From positions 248,001 through 312,000 of the forward strand of contig JBHIWH010000004.1 in NCBI GenBank assembly GCA_041987545.1: a stretch of DNA of 64,000 nt, given 5' to 3'. The translations under genes and the position numbers were made by a program. A model generated the notes under the pieces. It was not told the DNA's origin. It ran no database searches and was given only the letters and a program-made list of their open reading frames with translations. Below are positions 33,030 to 42,011 of this stretch, in pieces. The stretch comes from JAJRXR01 sp041987545. Its GTDB lineage: Bacteria > Planctomycetota > Phycisphaerae > Phycisphaerales > UBA1924. Positions within the stretch are counted from its first letter, which is position 1, and each line of letters begins with the position of its first letter.

Positions 33030-34718
33030 GTGAAGTACTACTCCGCACAACTCGGCTACCTCGTCCGCAACCCGGGCGGGCGACGGAACCTCAAGGTCCT
33101 CTTCTGGTTCCTCGGCGTGCTCGCCGGCATGATCATCGTCTACACCGTCCTCTTCCACTACATCATGCTCACCTACGAGGACCAGGAGCACTCCTGGCTC
33201 ACAGGCTTCTACTGGACGCTCACGGTCATGTCCACGCTCGGCTTCGGGGACATCACGTTCCACTCCGACATCGGGCGGGCCTTCTCGATCCTCGTGCTCA
33301 TGTCCGGCATCGTGTTCCTGCTCGTGCTCCTGCCGTTCACGATCATCCAGCTCTTCTACGCGCCCTGGATCGAGGCCCAGCAGGCGGCCAGGACGCCCAA
33401 GGACAAGCCCGAGGCCGACGGCCACGTCGTGCTCACCCACCACGACCCGGTCTCCGATGCCTTGATTCATAAGCTCGAGCAGTTCAACCACGACTACGTC
33501 ATGCTCGTGCCCGACCGGGAGCAGGCCGCCAGGCTCCACGACATGGGGATGAAGGTCGTCGTGGGCGAGCTGGACGACCCCCAGACCTTCGAGCGGGTCC
33601 GGGCCGACCGGGCCGCCCTGATCGCCACGACGCACAACGACTTCGTCAACACGCACGTCGTGTTCACCGTCCGGGGGCTGACGCCCGACGCCCCGATCGT
33701 GACCACCGCCAACTCCAACGCGTCGGTGGACATCATGGAGCTGGCCGGGGCGACCCAGGTCCTGCAGCTGGGCGAGCAGATGGGCCAGGCGCTGACCCGG
33801 TGCATCTCGGGCGGGGACGCGATCACGCACGTCGTGGGCAGCGTGGACGAGCTGCAGATCGCCGAGGCCAACGCGACCCGCACGCCGATGGTCGGCAAGA
33901 CGCTCCGCGAGGCCCGCCTGCGGGAGCTAGGCGTGACGGTCCTCGGGCTCTGGGACCGGGGCGACTTCCGTCCCGCCTCGCCCGACATGATCATCGGCGA
34001 GAACTCGATCCTCCTGCTCGCCGGCTCCGCCGACCAGCTCGAGGCGTACGACGAGGCGTTCGTCATCTACAACCAGTCGGTCGATCCGATCCTGATCATC
34101 GGGGGCGGGCGCGTCGGGCGTGCCGCGGCCAGGGCGCTCTCGGCCCGGGACATCGACTGGCGGATCGTCGAGAAGGTCGAGGGGCGGACGCACGACAGGG
34201 AGCGCACGATCGTCGGCGACGCGGCCGACCTTGTCGCGCTCAAGGCCGCCGGGATCGACCGGGCGCCGGCCGCCCTGATCACGTCGCACGACGACGACCT
34301 GAACGTGTACCTGACCATCTACTGCCGGAGCCTGAGGCCCGACATCCAGATCATCACGCGGGTCTCGCAGGACCGGAACATCGCGGCGATGCACCGGGCT
34401 GGCGCGGACTTCGTCATGTCGTACGCCTCGATGGGCGCGACGAGCATGTTCAACATGATCAGGCGGTCGAGCATCGTCTCGATCGCCGAGGGGCTCGAGG
34501 TCTTCCGCGTGCCAACCCCCGCGTCGCTCGACGCCAAGACGATCATCGAGTCGGGCGTCCGGGAGCGGACGGGGTGCTCGATCGTCGCGGTCCGCGAGGG
34601 CGCCGACCTGCGGATCAACCCCCCGGCCGGGATGCGCCTGACCCGGGGCAAGGAGATGATCCTCGTGGGCAGCGCCGAGTCCGAGCGCCTGTTCCTGGAG
34701 CGGTTCGTCGAGGACTAG
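33030..34718 (+). CDS. Potassium channel with two RCK/TrkA modules
   Basis: 562 aa from a GTG at 33030. Two membrane helices (about 23-46 and 83-108) enclose a pore loop with the selectivity filter STLGFGDI (68-75; GFG rather than GYG). Two cytoplasmic RCK modules follow. The first (from about 132) starts HVVLTHHDPVSDALI, so it lacks the usual glycine-rich nucleotide motif. The second (from about 350) has PILIIGGGRVGRAAARAL, a canonical GxGxxG, and each ends with a TrkA-C-like domain (MVGKTLREARLRELG and KTIIESGVRERTG). It likely forms a ligand-gated K+ channel, with the second module sensing nucleotide. Confidence 0.88.
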   Translation: MKYYSAQLGYLVRNPGGRRNLKVLFWFLGVLAGMIIVYTVLFHYIMLTYEDQEHSWLTGFYWTLTVMSTLGFGDITFHSDIGRAFSILVLMSGIVFLLVLLPFTIIQLFYAPWIEAQQAARTPKDKPEADGHVVLTHHDPVSDALIHKLEQFNHDYVMLVPDREQAARLHDMGMKVVVGELDDPQTFERVRADRAALIATTHNDFVNTHVVFTVRGLTPDAPIVTTANSNASVDIMELAGATQVLQLGEQMGQALTRCISGGDAITHVVGSVDELQIAEANATRTPMVGKTLREARLRELGVTVLGLWDRGDFRPASPDMIIGENSILLLAGSADQLEAYDEAFVIYNQSVDPILIIGGGRVGRAAARALSARDIDWRIVEKVEGRTHDRERTIVGDAADLVALKAAGIDRAPAALITSHDDDLNVYLTIYCRSLRPDIQIITRVSQDRNIAAMHRAGADFVMSYASMGATSMFNMIRRSSIVSIAEGLEVFRVPTPASLDAKTIIESGVRERTGCSIVAVREGADLRINPPAGMRLTRGKEMILVGSAESERLFLERFVED

Positions 34719-34794
34719 CCCCGGGCGGACGGGCCCGGGCGGACGGTGGTAGAGTCTCGCGCCGGCCCTCTGAGCCGGGCAGGGAGACGCCGCG

Positions 34795-35403
34795 TTGCGT
34801 GACGGAGACATGTTCCGCGTCGAGCTGGTCGGCCGGTTCGTCCGCCTCGAGCCCCTCAGCCTCGACCACGCGGTCGGGATGCTGCTCGCGGCCGACGAGG
34901 ACACGTTCGGCTACATGCCCACCCGCCCCGACCAGTGGGACACGGGGGGCTTCCGGCAGTACATCGAGCGCCTGATCCGCCTGCCGAGCCACCAGGCGTA
35001 CGCGGTCATCTCCAAGGACAACGGGCGGGTGATCGGCTCGTCCTCGTTCGCCGAGATCCGGCCCGAGCACCGCGGGCTGGAGATCGGGTACACGTGGCTC
35101 TCGCCCGCCGAGCGCGGCGGGGCGGCCAACCCCGAGATGAAGCGGCTGATGCTGGCCCACGCCTTCGAGGCCGGCGTCTTCCCGGGCGGGCCGGCGATCC
35201 GCGTCATGCTCAAGACCGACCGGCTCAACGAGCGGTCGCAGCGGGCGATCGAGCGCGTGGGCGCCGTCCGCGAGGGCGTCCTGCGCAGCCACATGGTCAT
35301 GCCCGACGGGCGCCTGCGCGACACGGTCGTCTACTCGATCATCGACATCGAGTGGCCCGCGGTCCGAGAGGGGCTGGACGCGCGGCTGGCGGCGTTCGCC
35401 TGA
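34795..35403 (+). CDS. GNAT-family N-acetyltransferase
   Basis: 202 aa from a TTG at 34795 with GGGAG 8 nt upstream; an ATG at 34810 would give MFRVELVGRFVRLEPL, the usual family start, but its ribosome site is poorly placed. GNAT acetyltransferase_3 (RimJ/RimL-like) pattern: VRLEPLSLDHA, AYAVISKDNGRVIGSSSF, GLEIGYTWLSPAERGGAANPEMKRLML, and VMLKTDRLNERSQRAIERVGAVREG. Substrate could be a ribosomal protein N-terminus or small amine; not decidable. It follows the K+ channel gene by 76 nt. Confidence 0.87.
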   Translation: MRDGDMFRVELVGRFVRLEPLSLDHAVGMLLAADEDTFGYMPTRPDQWDTGGFRQYIERLIRLPSHQAYAVISKDNGRVIGSSSFAEIRPEHRGLEIGYTWLSPAERGGAANPEMKRLMLAHAFEAGVFPGGPAIRVMLKTDRLNERSQRAIERVGAVREGVLRSHMVMPDGRLRDTVVYSIIDIEWPAVREGLDARLAAFA

Positions 35404-35412
35404 GGGCAGCGC

Positions 35413-35452
35413 AAAGAAAAACGCCGACGGCGTCGTCGTGACGCCGCCGGCG
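35413..35452 (-). terminator. Intrinsic terminator of the GIY-YIG gene
   Basis: On the minus strand a 13-bp stem (35440-35452 with 35422-35434, one pair being G-U in RNA) and a 5-nt loop are followed directly by TTTTTCTTT (35413-35421). On the plus strand the same arm pair contains an A-C mismatch and no T-tract, so it works in the minus direction. It lies 60 nt beyond the stop at 35512. Confidence 0.8.
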
Positions 35453-35511
35453 TGATGGCGAAGATCAGGGCCCGGGCCCGGGCCCGACTTCGGCCACCCG
35501 CAAGAAGCTCG

Positions 35512-36465
35512 TTACGCCTCGGTCGACGCCGCGACGCGGGTCGGCTTGAGCTCGGTCGCCCGGTTCAGCGGACGCGCCCGCCCGCGCGGGGCCTCCTCGC
35601 CCGCGTCGTCCGCCTCGTAGGCCTCGTCCTCGATCACGCCCGCGGGGGCGCGCTCGCCCTTGAGGTCCTTCCAGGCGCTGCCCTTGGAGATCTCGGCGAG
35701 CACGAGCGTCGCGGCCTGGGCCGCCGAGTCGAACGCGAAGCTCTGCGCGAAGCGGTACAGCTTGCCGTCCTCGACGACCACGCCCCGCTCGAGCAGCGAG
35801 CGGCGGAGGTCCAGGATGTGGCCCGGGCAGCTCTCGGCGTCCTGGCGGGTCGCGGTCGAGCCCTCCTCGACGACGAACGTCCCGCCGACCGAGTAGCCGT
35901 TGGCGACGACGCCCTTGCCAGACAGACGCAGCTCGGCGTGGCCGTCCATCGCCGGCGGCTCCTTGAACGCGTTGACGCCCAGCACGGGCATCATGAGCGT
36001 GAGCTGATCGCAGAAGAAGTCGGCGTCGGCCATGTCCGGCTCGGACAGACCGGGCACGCGGGGCGCCTCGGTGTTGTCCACCTCGCACGACTTGACGTGC
36101 ATCGCGATCTCGATCAGGCGAGAGACGATGTACTCGGCGTGCCCGCGGTGCAGGCGCTGGCCGTCGGCGTTGAGCGCGATCAGCTTCGTCCAGAAGCTCT
36201 TCTGGCGGAGCTTGTCTGCCTCGTCCCGCAGGTTCGCGGTCTGGCCCACGTAGATCCGCTCCACGCCCGTCGAGGGCGACTTGCCGACGAGGATGTAGAT
36301 CCCCGCCCCGTCCAGCTCCGCCCGGCGGGCGTGCTGGGCGAACCGGGCCCGGGGGATCACCACGCCCCGCCCGATCCACTGGGAATGCTCGATGATCTGC
36401 AGACCCTCGGCCTCGCCGTCGGCGAGGAAGGTCTTGATGGAGAAACCGCGTTTCGGGGTGGACAT
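35512..36465 (-). CDS. GIY-YIG nuclease-domain protein with DUF4357-like C-terminus
   Basis: 317 aa from ATG at 36465 (MSTPKRGFSIKTF) with a CAGGAGG element upstream; an upstream ATG at 36486 lies before that site. A GIY-YIG-like core is visible at about residues 58-115: GAGIYILVGKS, RIYVGQTANL and a downstream Glu-containing segment (HRGHAEYIVSRLIEIA). The C-terminal part (about 190-280) with LSGKGVVANGYSVGGTFVVEEGS and LRRSLLERGVVV resembles DUF4357, often paired with GIY-YIG. Role (DNA repair, restriction or other) unknown. A strong terminator follows. Confidence 0.82.
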   Translation of the reverse strand: MSTPKRGFSIKTFLADGEAEGLQIIEHSQWIGRGVVIPRARFAQHARRAELDGAGIYILVGKSPSTGVERIYVGQTANLRDEADKLRQKSFWTKLIALNADGQRLHRGHAEYIVSRLIEIAMHVKSCEVDNTEAPRVPGLSEPDMADADFFCDQLTLMMPVLGVNAFKEPPAMDGHAELRLSGKGVVANGYSVGGTFVVEEGSTATRQDAESCPGHILDLRRSLLERGVVVEDGKLYRFAQSFAFDSAAQAATLVLAEISKGSAWKDLKGERAPAGVIEDEAYEADDAGEEAPRGRARPLNRATELKPTRVAASTEA

Positions 36466-36782
36466 CCTGCCTGCCTCCTGTTCCATGCGTACGGACGGTC
36501 GTGGGCGCGGCGCCGGCCGCGCATGTGTGCTTCCTGACCCCCGGCGCGAGTCTACGAGCCGCCGCCCGGGCCGCCCCGGACTCGACAGGCTCTCCACAGC
36601 TTGTTGGTCACCGGCCCTGCGCCGCCTCCCCAGGCGCGCAACACCAGCCTCCGCAGGGACTATCGGCCCGAGACCGGCACAGGCTGCAGCCTTTGCCACC
36701 CAACCCCGCCGCGGCCCGAGAAGGGGTCGTCGGCCCGGTCGGGCCGCGTCAGATCGGCCCCAGATCCGGCCGATACCAGAGC
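36466..36782. other. Intergenic region with no recognised feature
   Basis: 317 nt between the divergent GIY-YIG and membrane-protein genes. Open frames cross it, but their translations are rich in Arg/Ala/Pro without motifs. It presumably contains two promoters; I could not point to a convincing -35/-10 pair. Confidence 0.4.
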
Positions 36783-37517
36783 GTGCTCGGCAGCCCAAAA
36801 ACAACCCGAACACGACACTTTCTTTGGGTCACCGTCGCGGCCCTCTGCGCCGCGTCGCTGACCGCCCACGCGATCGAGCGGCTGGCCGGCGACTCCCGAG
36901 CCGCGACCTCCCTCCGCCTCATCCTGGACGTGGACGACGAGCGGAACGTGCCCACCTGGTTCTCGTCGGCACTGCTGCTGCTGGTCGCCGCGTCGCTGTG
37001 GAGGATCGGCACGGCCTGGAGAGGCCTGGGCCGCGCGCACGCGTGGCGGTGGTCGATGCTGGCGCTTGCCGCCCTGTCCATGTCCGCCGAGGAGGTCGTC
37101 GGACTTCACGAGCGGACGATCATCCCACTCCGCACGGCCCTGGGCACGGCCGGGCCGCTGTACTACGCGTGGGTCATCCCCGGCGCCGCGCTCGCCGCGT
37201 GCGTCGGCGCCCTGTCCCTGCGGCTCATCCTGTCCTTGGACCGTGTGGACCGCAACCGGTTTCTCTGCGCCGGGGGCGTGTACCTGGTCGGGGCCATCGG
37301 CTTCGAGATGATCGGCGGGGTGTTTGCGCCGCCCGAGGGCGCCCTCAGGTCGGCGGGATACCTCGTGCTCACAACGATCGAGGAGGCGCTGGAGATGGCG
37401 GGCCTTGTCCTGGCCCTCGGAGCCGCGGCCCGACTGGAGGCGGGGCTCGATTCGGCGTCGGGTCCCCAACTCCGCGTGCACTCGCCTATGACCGACGAAC
37501 GCCGCCGAGCGGGGTGA
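36783..37517 (+). CDS. Hypothetical six-segment membrane protein
   Basis: About 244 aa from a GTG at 36783 (start uncertain; no ribosome site stands out, and the frame is open from 36501). Six hydrophobic segments are visible: about 14-32, 57-75, 88-105, 122-145, 157-178 and 188-213. Intramembrane acidic/His residues stand out: LSMSAEEVVGLHERT at the third segment, GFEMIGG at the fifth and TTIEEALEMAG at the sixth. This pattern recurs in uncharacterised bacterial membrane proteins. Convergent with aroC. No function inferred. Confidence 0.6.
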   Translation: MLGSPKTTRTRHFLWVTVAALCAASLTAHAIERLAGDSRAATSLRLILDVDDERNVPTWFSSALLLLVAASLWRIGTAWRGLGRAHAWRWSMLALAALSMSAEEVVGLHERTIIPLRTALGTAGPLYYAWVIPGAALAACVGALSLRLILSLDRVDRNRFLCAGGVYLVGAIGFEMIGGVFAPPEGALRSAGYLVLTTIEEALEMAGLVLALGAAARLEAGLDSASGPQLRVHSPMTDERRRAG

Positions 37518-37524
37518 CGCGCGT

Positions 37525-38718
37525 TCAGGCGATCGTCTGCTCGGGCGGATCCAGGGGCAGCGAGCGGGCGAGCTTGAGATAGTTGAGCCAGTTGCTCTCC
37601 AGCTCGGTCATCGAGTCGCCCCCGACCTTGTCGAGCAGGCACCGGGCGACCTCGAAGGCGACGACGTGCTCCATCACGACGCCCGCGGCGGACACCGCGC
37701 ACACGTCCGAACGCTCGTAGTCCGAGTGCTCGGCGTCCTTCGTGTTCAGGTTGACGCTGGGCAGGCCCCGCAGCAGCGTCGAGATCGGCTTCATCGTGCC
37801 CTTCACGACAATCGGCATGCCGTTGGACATCCCGCCCTCGGTCCCGCCCGCGTTGTTGGTCGGGCGGGTGAAGCCGAGGCAGGGCTCGCTCATCTTGGCG
37901 CTGTCGAAGTAGATCGGGTCGTGAACCTCGGAGCCCGGCAGCGCGGCGACGCCCGTGCCCGAACCGATCTCGACGGCCTTGAAGGCCTGGATGCCCATGA
38001 CGGCATACGCGATCCGGGCGTCGAGCTTCGTCGTCCAGTCCATCGACGAGCCGATCCCCGGCGGCAGGCCGAACACGTGCGTCTCGAGCAGGCCGCCCGC
38101 GGTGTCCTTGTCCTTCTTGGCGTTGCGGATGATCTCGCGCTGGGCCTCGGTGACCGCCGCGTCCGGGCAGTACGTGTCCGACTGATCGCGGAGGGCCTTG
38201 ATCTCCTTCCAGTTCTCCTCGCGGACACTGACCTCGGTCCGGGCCGTCCCGATCTGGCGGGTGAAGCCGAACGTCTCGACGCCCAGGTGGCGCAGCAGGC
38301 AGCGGGCGATCGCGCCGGCGGCGGTGCGGCTGGCGGTCTCGCGGGCGCTGGCCCGCTCGAGCGTCTCGCGGCAGTCGGTCGTCAGCCACTTGATCGACCC
38401 GGCCAGGTCCGCGTGCCCCGGGCGGGGGCGGTAGACGGGCGGCGTCTTGGTCAGGTCGTCGAGGCGGGAGTCGCGGTTGGCGATCTTGAGGACCAGCGGC
38501 GAGCCGATCGCCCGCCCCCGCCGCACGCCGCAGAGGAACTCGACGGTGTCGGTCTCGATCTTCTGCCGGCCGCCCCGGCCGTACCCACCCTGGCGGCGGC
38601 GGAGCTCGTCGTTGATGAGGTCCGTGTCCAGCTCGAGGCCGGCGGGCAGGCCCGTGATGGTGGTGATCAGGGCCGGGCCGTGGGACTCGCCGGCGGTCTG
38701 GTAGTCAAGGCGGGGCAT
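37525..38718 (-). CDS. aroC: Chorismate synthase
   Basis: 397 aa, usual for the long form. It makes chorismate from 5-enolpyruvylshikimate 3-phosphate, using reduced FMN, as the last shared step to aromatic amino acids. Motifs: TAGESHGPAL near the N-terminus (catalytic His), RRQGGYGRGGRQKIETD, ERASARETASRTAAGAIAR and TNNAGGTEGGMSNGMPIV (FMN/substrate binding), and RSDVCAVSAAGVVMEHVVA. ATG at 38718. It is alone in its operon; the neighbour upstream is the large MFS/spermidine synthase fusion in divergent context of the next block (40-nt gap, same strand). Confidence 0.96.
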   Translation of the reverse strand: MPRLDYQTAGESHGPALITTITGLPAGLELDTDLINDELRRRQGGYGRGGRQKIETDTVEFLCGVRRGRAIGSPLVLKIANRDSRLDDLTKTPPVYRPRPGHADLAGSIKWLTTDCRETLERASARETASRTAAGAIARCLLRHLGVETFGFTRQIGTARTEVSVREENWKEIKALRDQSDTYCPDAAVTEAQREIIRNAKKDKDTAGGLLETHVFGLPPGIGSSMDWTTKLDARIAYAVMGIQAFKAVEIGSGTGVAALPGSEVHDPIYFDSAKMSEPCLGFTRPTNNAGGTEGGMSNGMPIVVKGTMKPISTLLRGLPSVNLNTKDAEHSDYERSDVCAVSAAGVVMEHVVAFEVARCLLDKVGGDSMTELESNWLNYLKLARSLPLDPPEQTIA

Positions 38719-38758
38719 GGGCGGAGGATAGCCCGGGGGGCCGGCGCCCCGCCCGCGC

Positions 38759-41056
38759 TCAGTCCCGCCAGAGCATGACGTCGGTGATGCTCGAGAAGTC
38801 GTCGGTCCACGTCGGCTTGCCGGGCACGGGCATGAGCAGGAGCCACCCGGGCGAGCCGGCGGCCACCGGCGCCAGCCCCTCCCGGTCGCCCGCGATGACC
38901 GTCCACGTCGAGGGCAGCTTGCCCTCGGCGTGCTGTTCCTCGGTCACGCTGTAGTCGTCGCGGACCGCGCCGGCGATCCCCAGCCGTGCGCACGCGTTGG
39001 CGACGATGGGCACCAGGTCCAGGCGCCGGTTGGAGATGTTCATCACGACCAGCCCGCCCGGCCTGACCTTCCGCCGGTACAGCTCGACCGCCTCGACCGA
39101 GATCAGGTGCACCGGGACGGCGTCGCCCGAGAAGGCGTCGAAGATCAGCAGGTCGAACTCCCCGTCCGGGTGCTCCTCGAGCCGCATCCGCCCGTCGCCC
39201 AGCTCGATGTCCGTGCGCGCCCGGGTGTCCCGCAGGTAGCTGAACAGCCCGGAGTCGCGGGCGATGTGCACGACGAGGGGGTCGATCTCGAAGTAGGTGA
39301 AGTGGTCGCCGTCGCGCCCGTAGGCGGACATCGCGCCCGCGCCCAGGCCCAGGATGCCGACCCGCAAAGGCTCGCCCCGGGCGTGCAGCGAGCCGAAGAC
39401 GTCGCCGAGGGGTCCGGTCTCGTGGTAGTACGCGGTCGGGCGGCGCCCGAGGAAGGGGTGGTCCTTGACCTGCCCGCCGTGCCTCGTCGAGCCGTGGTAG
39501 AGCGAGTAGACGGGGAACTCGGTGACTGCACCGGTCTGGCTGTTGAACGCGAAGACCTCCTCCTCGCCCATCACGACGCGGTGCACGCCGAAGAACGTCC
39601 GGTCGAGCAGGAGGATGTCCGGGTTGGTGACCTGGCGGGTGATGCGGACGCCGGCGATCGCTAGGAGGCACAGCGCCAGCGAGAGCCCGTCGCGGCAGGC
39701 GGTCAGCGCGATCGCGGCGGGCACGCCCACGAGCACGAGCATCGGGACCGGGCCGTCCGAGGCCGACTGGACCGGGTACAGCGCGACCACGAGCACCATG
39801 TACAGCGCCAGCACGATCGGGGGCGCGAAGCGGACGATGCTCGACCATCGGATCCCGCCGGGGCCCGCGCCGACGCCCGTCAGCCCGCCGACCCAGGGCA
39901 GGGCGGCCGCGGCCAGGATCAGCGCCAGCGGGTACTCGTACGCGTCCGGGAAGACCGCGGGCGCGACGATCGCGTTGAACGCGCCCCCCAGCGCCCCCCC
40001 CACCGAGAGCAGGAGGTAGAACTCGGTCAGCCGCTCGACCCGCGGCCGACGCGAGGCGAGCGACGCGTGGCAGTACGTCGCCACCAGCGCGAACGCGACC
40101 AAGTGCACGCCGATCATGACCGCGACGACGCCTTCGATGAAGAACAGCACGAGCAGCGCCGCGGCGACCACCGCGACCGCCGACGGGTACCGGAGCCAGC
40201 GGATGAGCCGGCCCGTGTCCATCCCGAACGCCGCGATGAACGAGAGCAGGTAGATCGCCAGGGGCAGGACCCAGAGCAGCGGGATGGCGGCGACGTCGGT
40301 CGAGATGTACGTCGTCACGCCCAAGAGCAGGCTCGAGGGGATGAACGCCAGACCGACCCAGACGAGCCGCTCGCCCGCTCGGGACCGCGTGGGCTCCGGC
40401 TGATCCGCGACGGGCACGGGGACCGGGCTCGGCTCCTCGCCCGGCTCGTGGTCGCCCGCTCCAACTCGCGCGCGGGCCATCAGCACGCCGCACGCGATGA
40501 TGAGAACCACGAAGACGACGAACGCGCCGACCCACGCCCGGCGCTGCGCGTCGAGCGCGAGCCAGGGCTCGATCAGGAATGGGTAGCTGAGCAGGCCGAG
40601 CATGGAGCCGGCGTTGCTGGCGGCGTACAGGAAGTACGGGTCCTTGGCCCGCCGGTGCGACGTCGCGCCGAACCAACGCTGGACCAGCGGCCCGGCCGAG
40701 GACAGCGCGAAGAAGGCCGGGCCCACGACCAGGGCCAGCGTCATCAGCAGCCAGGGGATGGGAGAGCCCTCGGCCGGCGGCTCGGACTCGTATCCCAGCG
40801 CCCACACCCCGCCCGCCAGGCCCGCGAGCACGAGCACGGCGTGCACGGCGACCTGCGACCGCCGCCCGAAGCGGGTCGTCAGCACGTGCGCGTACAGGTA
40901 CCCGCCCAGCAGGACGGTCTGGAAGAACAGCATGCAGGTCGTCCAAACCGAGGGCGAGCCGCCCAGCATCGGCAGCAGGCCCTTGGCCGTCATCGGCTGG
41001 ACCGCGAACAGAAGCGCGGCGGCGACGAAGATGGCCAGGCTGTACACCAGGATCAT
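38759..41056 (-). CDS. MFS-like / spermidine synthase fusion protein
   Basis: 765 aa from ATG at 41056 (MILVYSLAIFV); upstream GTG starts are possible. The N-terminal half (about 1-440) has 12 or so membrane segments like a transporter, with SPSVWTTCMLFFQTVLLGGYLYAH. The C-terminal half is a spermidine synthase-like Rossmann domain: RVGILGLGAGAMSAYG (motif I), FTYFEIDPLV, LIFDAFSGDAVPVHLIS and VMNISNRRLDLV. The fusion is common in bacteria and of unknown substrate; aminopropyl transfer is not proven. It is followed by aroC (40-nt gap) and divergent from a HAD phosphatase. Confidence 0.87.
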   Translation of the reverse strand: MILVYSLAIFVAAALLFAVQPMTAKGLLPMLGGSPSVWTTCMLFFQTVLLGGYLYAHVLTTRFGRRSQVAVHAVLVLAGLAGGVWALGYESEPPAEGSPIPWLLMTLALVVGPAFFALSSAGPLVQRWFGATSHRRAKDPYFLYAASNAGSMLGLLSYPFLIEPWLALDAQRRAWVGAFVVFVVLIIACGVLMARARVGAGDHEPGEEPSPVPVPVADQPEPTRSRAGERLVWVGLAFIPSSLLLGVTTYISTDVAAIPLLWVLPLAIYLLSFIAAFGMDTGRLIRWLRYPSAVAVVAAALLVLFFIEGVVAVMIGVHLVAFALVATYCHASLASRRPRVERLTEFYLLLSVGGALGGAFNAIVAPAVFPDAYEYPLALILAAAALPWVGGLTGVGAGPGGIRWSSIVRFAPPIVLALYMVLVVALYPVQSASDGPVPMLVLVGVPAAIALTACRDGLSLALCLLAIAGVRITRQVTNPDILLLDRTFFGVHRVVMGEEEVFAFNSQTGAVTEFPVYSLYHGSTRHGGQVKDHPFLGRRPTAYYHETGPLGDVFGSLHARGEPLRVGILGLGAGAMSAYGRDGDHFTYFEIDPLVVHIARDSGLFSYLRDTRARTDIELGDGRMRLEEHPDGEFDLLIFDAFSGDAVPVHLISVEAVELYRRKVRPGGLVVMNISNRRLDLVPIVANACARLGIAGAVRDDYSVTEEQHAEGKLPSTWTVIAGDREGLAPVAAGSPGWLLLMPVPGKPTWTDDFSSITDVMLWRD

Positions 41057-41154
41057 CGGGGCCTTGGCTCCTCGCAGAAACCCACGCGTCCGAACGGCCG
41101 CGGCGCGCAAGGATACGGCCCCCCGCCCCCGCCGGCGGACCCACGGAGACACGG

Positions 41155-41925
41155 ATGCCCGGCACATCACCGAACCACCCGCGATTTGACGCCATCGTCT
41201 GCGATATCGACGGGTGCCTCTCGCCCGAGCTGCCCGGGCCGGCGGCGACGGACCTGCTCGCGCGGATCGCCGAGCACAACGCCCGGGCCGCCGATGCGGG
41301 CGGCGTCCCGCCCCTGACGCTGTGCACCGGGCGACCGCTGCCATTCGCCGAGGCGATGGCGCGGGTGACGCGGAGCTTCGCGCTGCCCAGCGTCTGCGAG
41401 GGCGGGGTCTGGCTGCTGAGCATGGACCCGTACCGGTGGGAGATGGACCCGCGGATCACGCGCGAGCACCGGGACCTGATCCGCGAGGTCGAGGCGTGGG
41501 CGCTGTCACAGTTCGAGGGCGCGTTCCTGGAGTCGGGCAAGTCGGCGGCGGTCACGATCTTCCACCAGCGCGGGCCCGAGTACCTCCGCTCCGTCGTCCT
41601 GCCCGCCGTCCAGACGCGGCTGGCCGACGAGGGCTGGCCCCTCAAGGTCGCCATGACCTGGACGTGCGTCAATATCGAGATCGAGTTTGTCTCCAAGGCC
41701 AGCGGGATCGACCGGGTGCTGGCGGCGACCGGGCTCGACCCCGGGCGCCTGGCCGGCATCGGCGACACGATGAGCGACATGCCGATCCGCGAGCGGGTCG
41801 CGTTCTTCGCCTGCCCGGCCAACGCCGACGAGGCGCTGAAGCCCTGCGCGGACTACGTCTCGCCCCGCGAGGAGGCCGAGGGCGTGCTGGACATTCTCGA
41901 CCGGATCGCCAAGCGATCTGATTGA
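41155..41925 (+). CDS. HAD-superfamily phosphatase (Cof/MPGP-like)
   Basis: 256 aa from ATG at 41155. HAD motif 1 is VCDIDGCLS (nucleophile Asp and acid/base Asp, about 17-20), motif 2 LCTGRPL (about 57), motif 3 Lys about 180 in VSKASGIDRVL and motif 4 GIGDTMSDMPI (about 200-210). A C2-type cap lies between motifs 2 and 3. Relatives hydrolyse sugar or glycerol phosphates such as mannosyl-3-phosphoglycerate; the substrate is not predictable here. Divergent from the fusion gene; a family B palindrome follows its stop. Confidence 0.87.
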   Translation: MPGTSPNHPRFDAIVCDIDGCLSPELPGPAATDLLARIAEHNARAADAGGVPPLTLCTGRPLPFAEAMARVTRSFALPSVCEGGVWLLSMDPYRWEMDPRITREHRDLIREVEAWALSQFEGAFLESGKSAAVTIFHQRGPEYLRSVVLPAVQTRLADEGWPLKVAMTWTCVNIEIEFVSKASGIDRVLAATGLDPGRLAGIGDTMSDMPIRERVAFFACPANADEALKPCADYVSPREEAEGVLDILDRIAKRSD

Positions 41926-41934
41926 ACTCGAAGG

Positions 41935-41992
41935 ACGCGAGGGTCTCGAAGAGTGAAGATGTGCGTCCTTCGCGCTCTTCGAGACCTTCGCG
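41935..41992. repeat. Imperfect inverted repeat between convergent genes (family B, copy 2)
   Basis: 18-nt arms (41935-41952 and 41975-41992) pair with one mismatch around a 22-nt loop. The right arm shares CTTCGAGACCTTCGCGTTCG (41977-41996) with the copy at 17917-17936. Like that copy it lies between convergent gene ends (HAD and RNHCP genes), consistent with a bidirectional terminator or REP-like repeat. Confidence 0.6.
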
Positions 41993-42011
41993 TTCGATCG
42001 TTCATCTGCGG

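Noticed and set aside
38667..41822. Minus frame of 1051 aa overlapping the MFS/spermidine synthase fusion
   Set aside because: Frame-shifted shadow: the fused protein in the 38759-41056 frame has clear motifs, this one has none.
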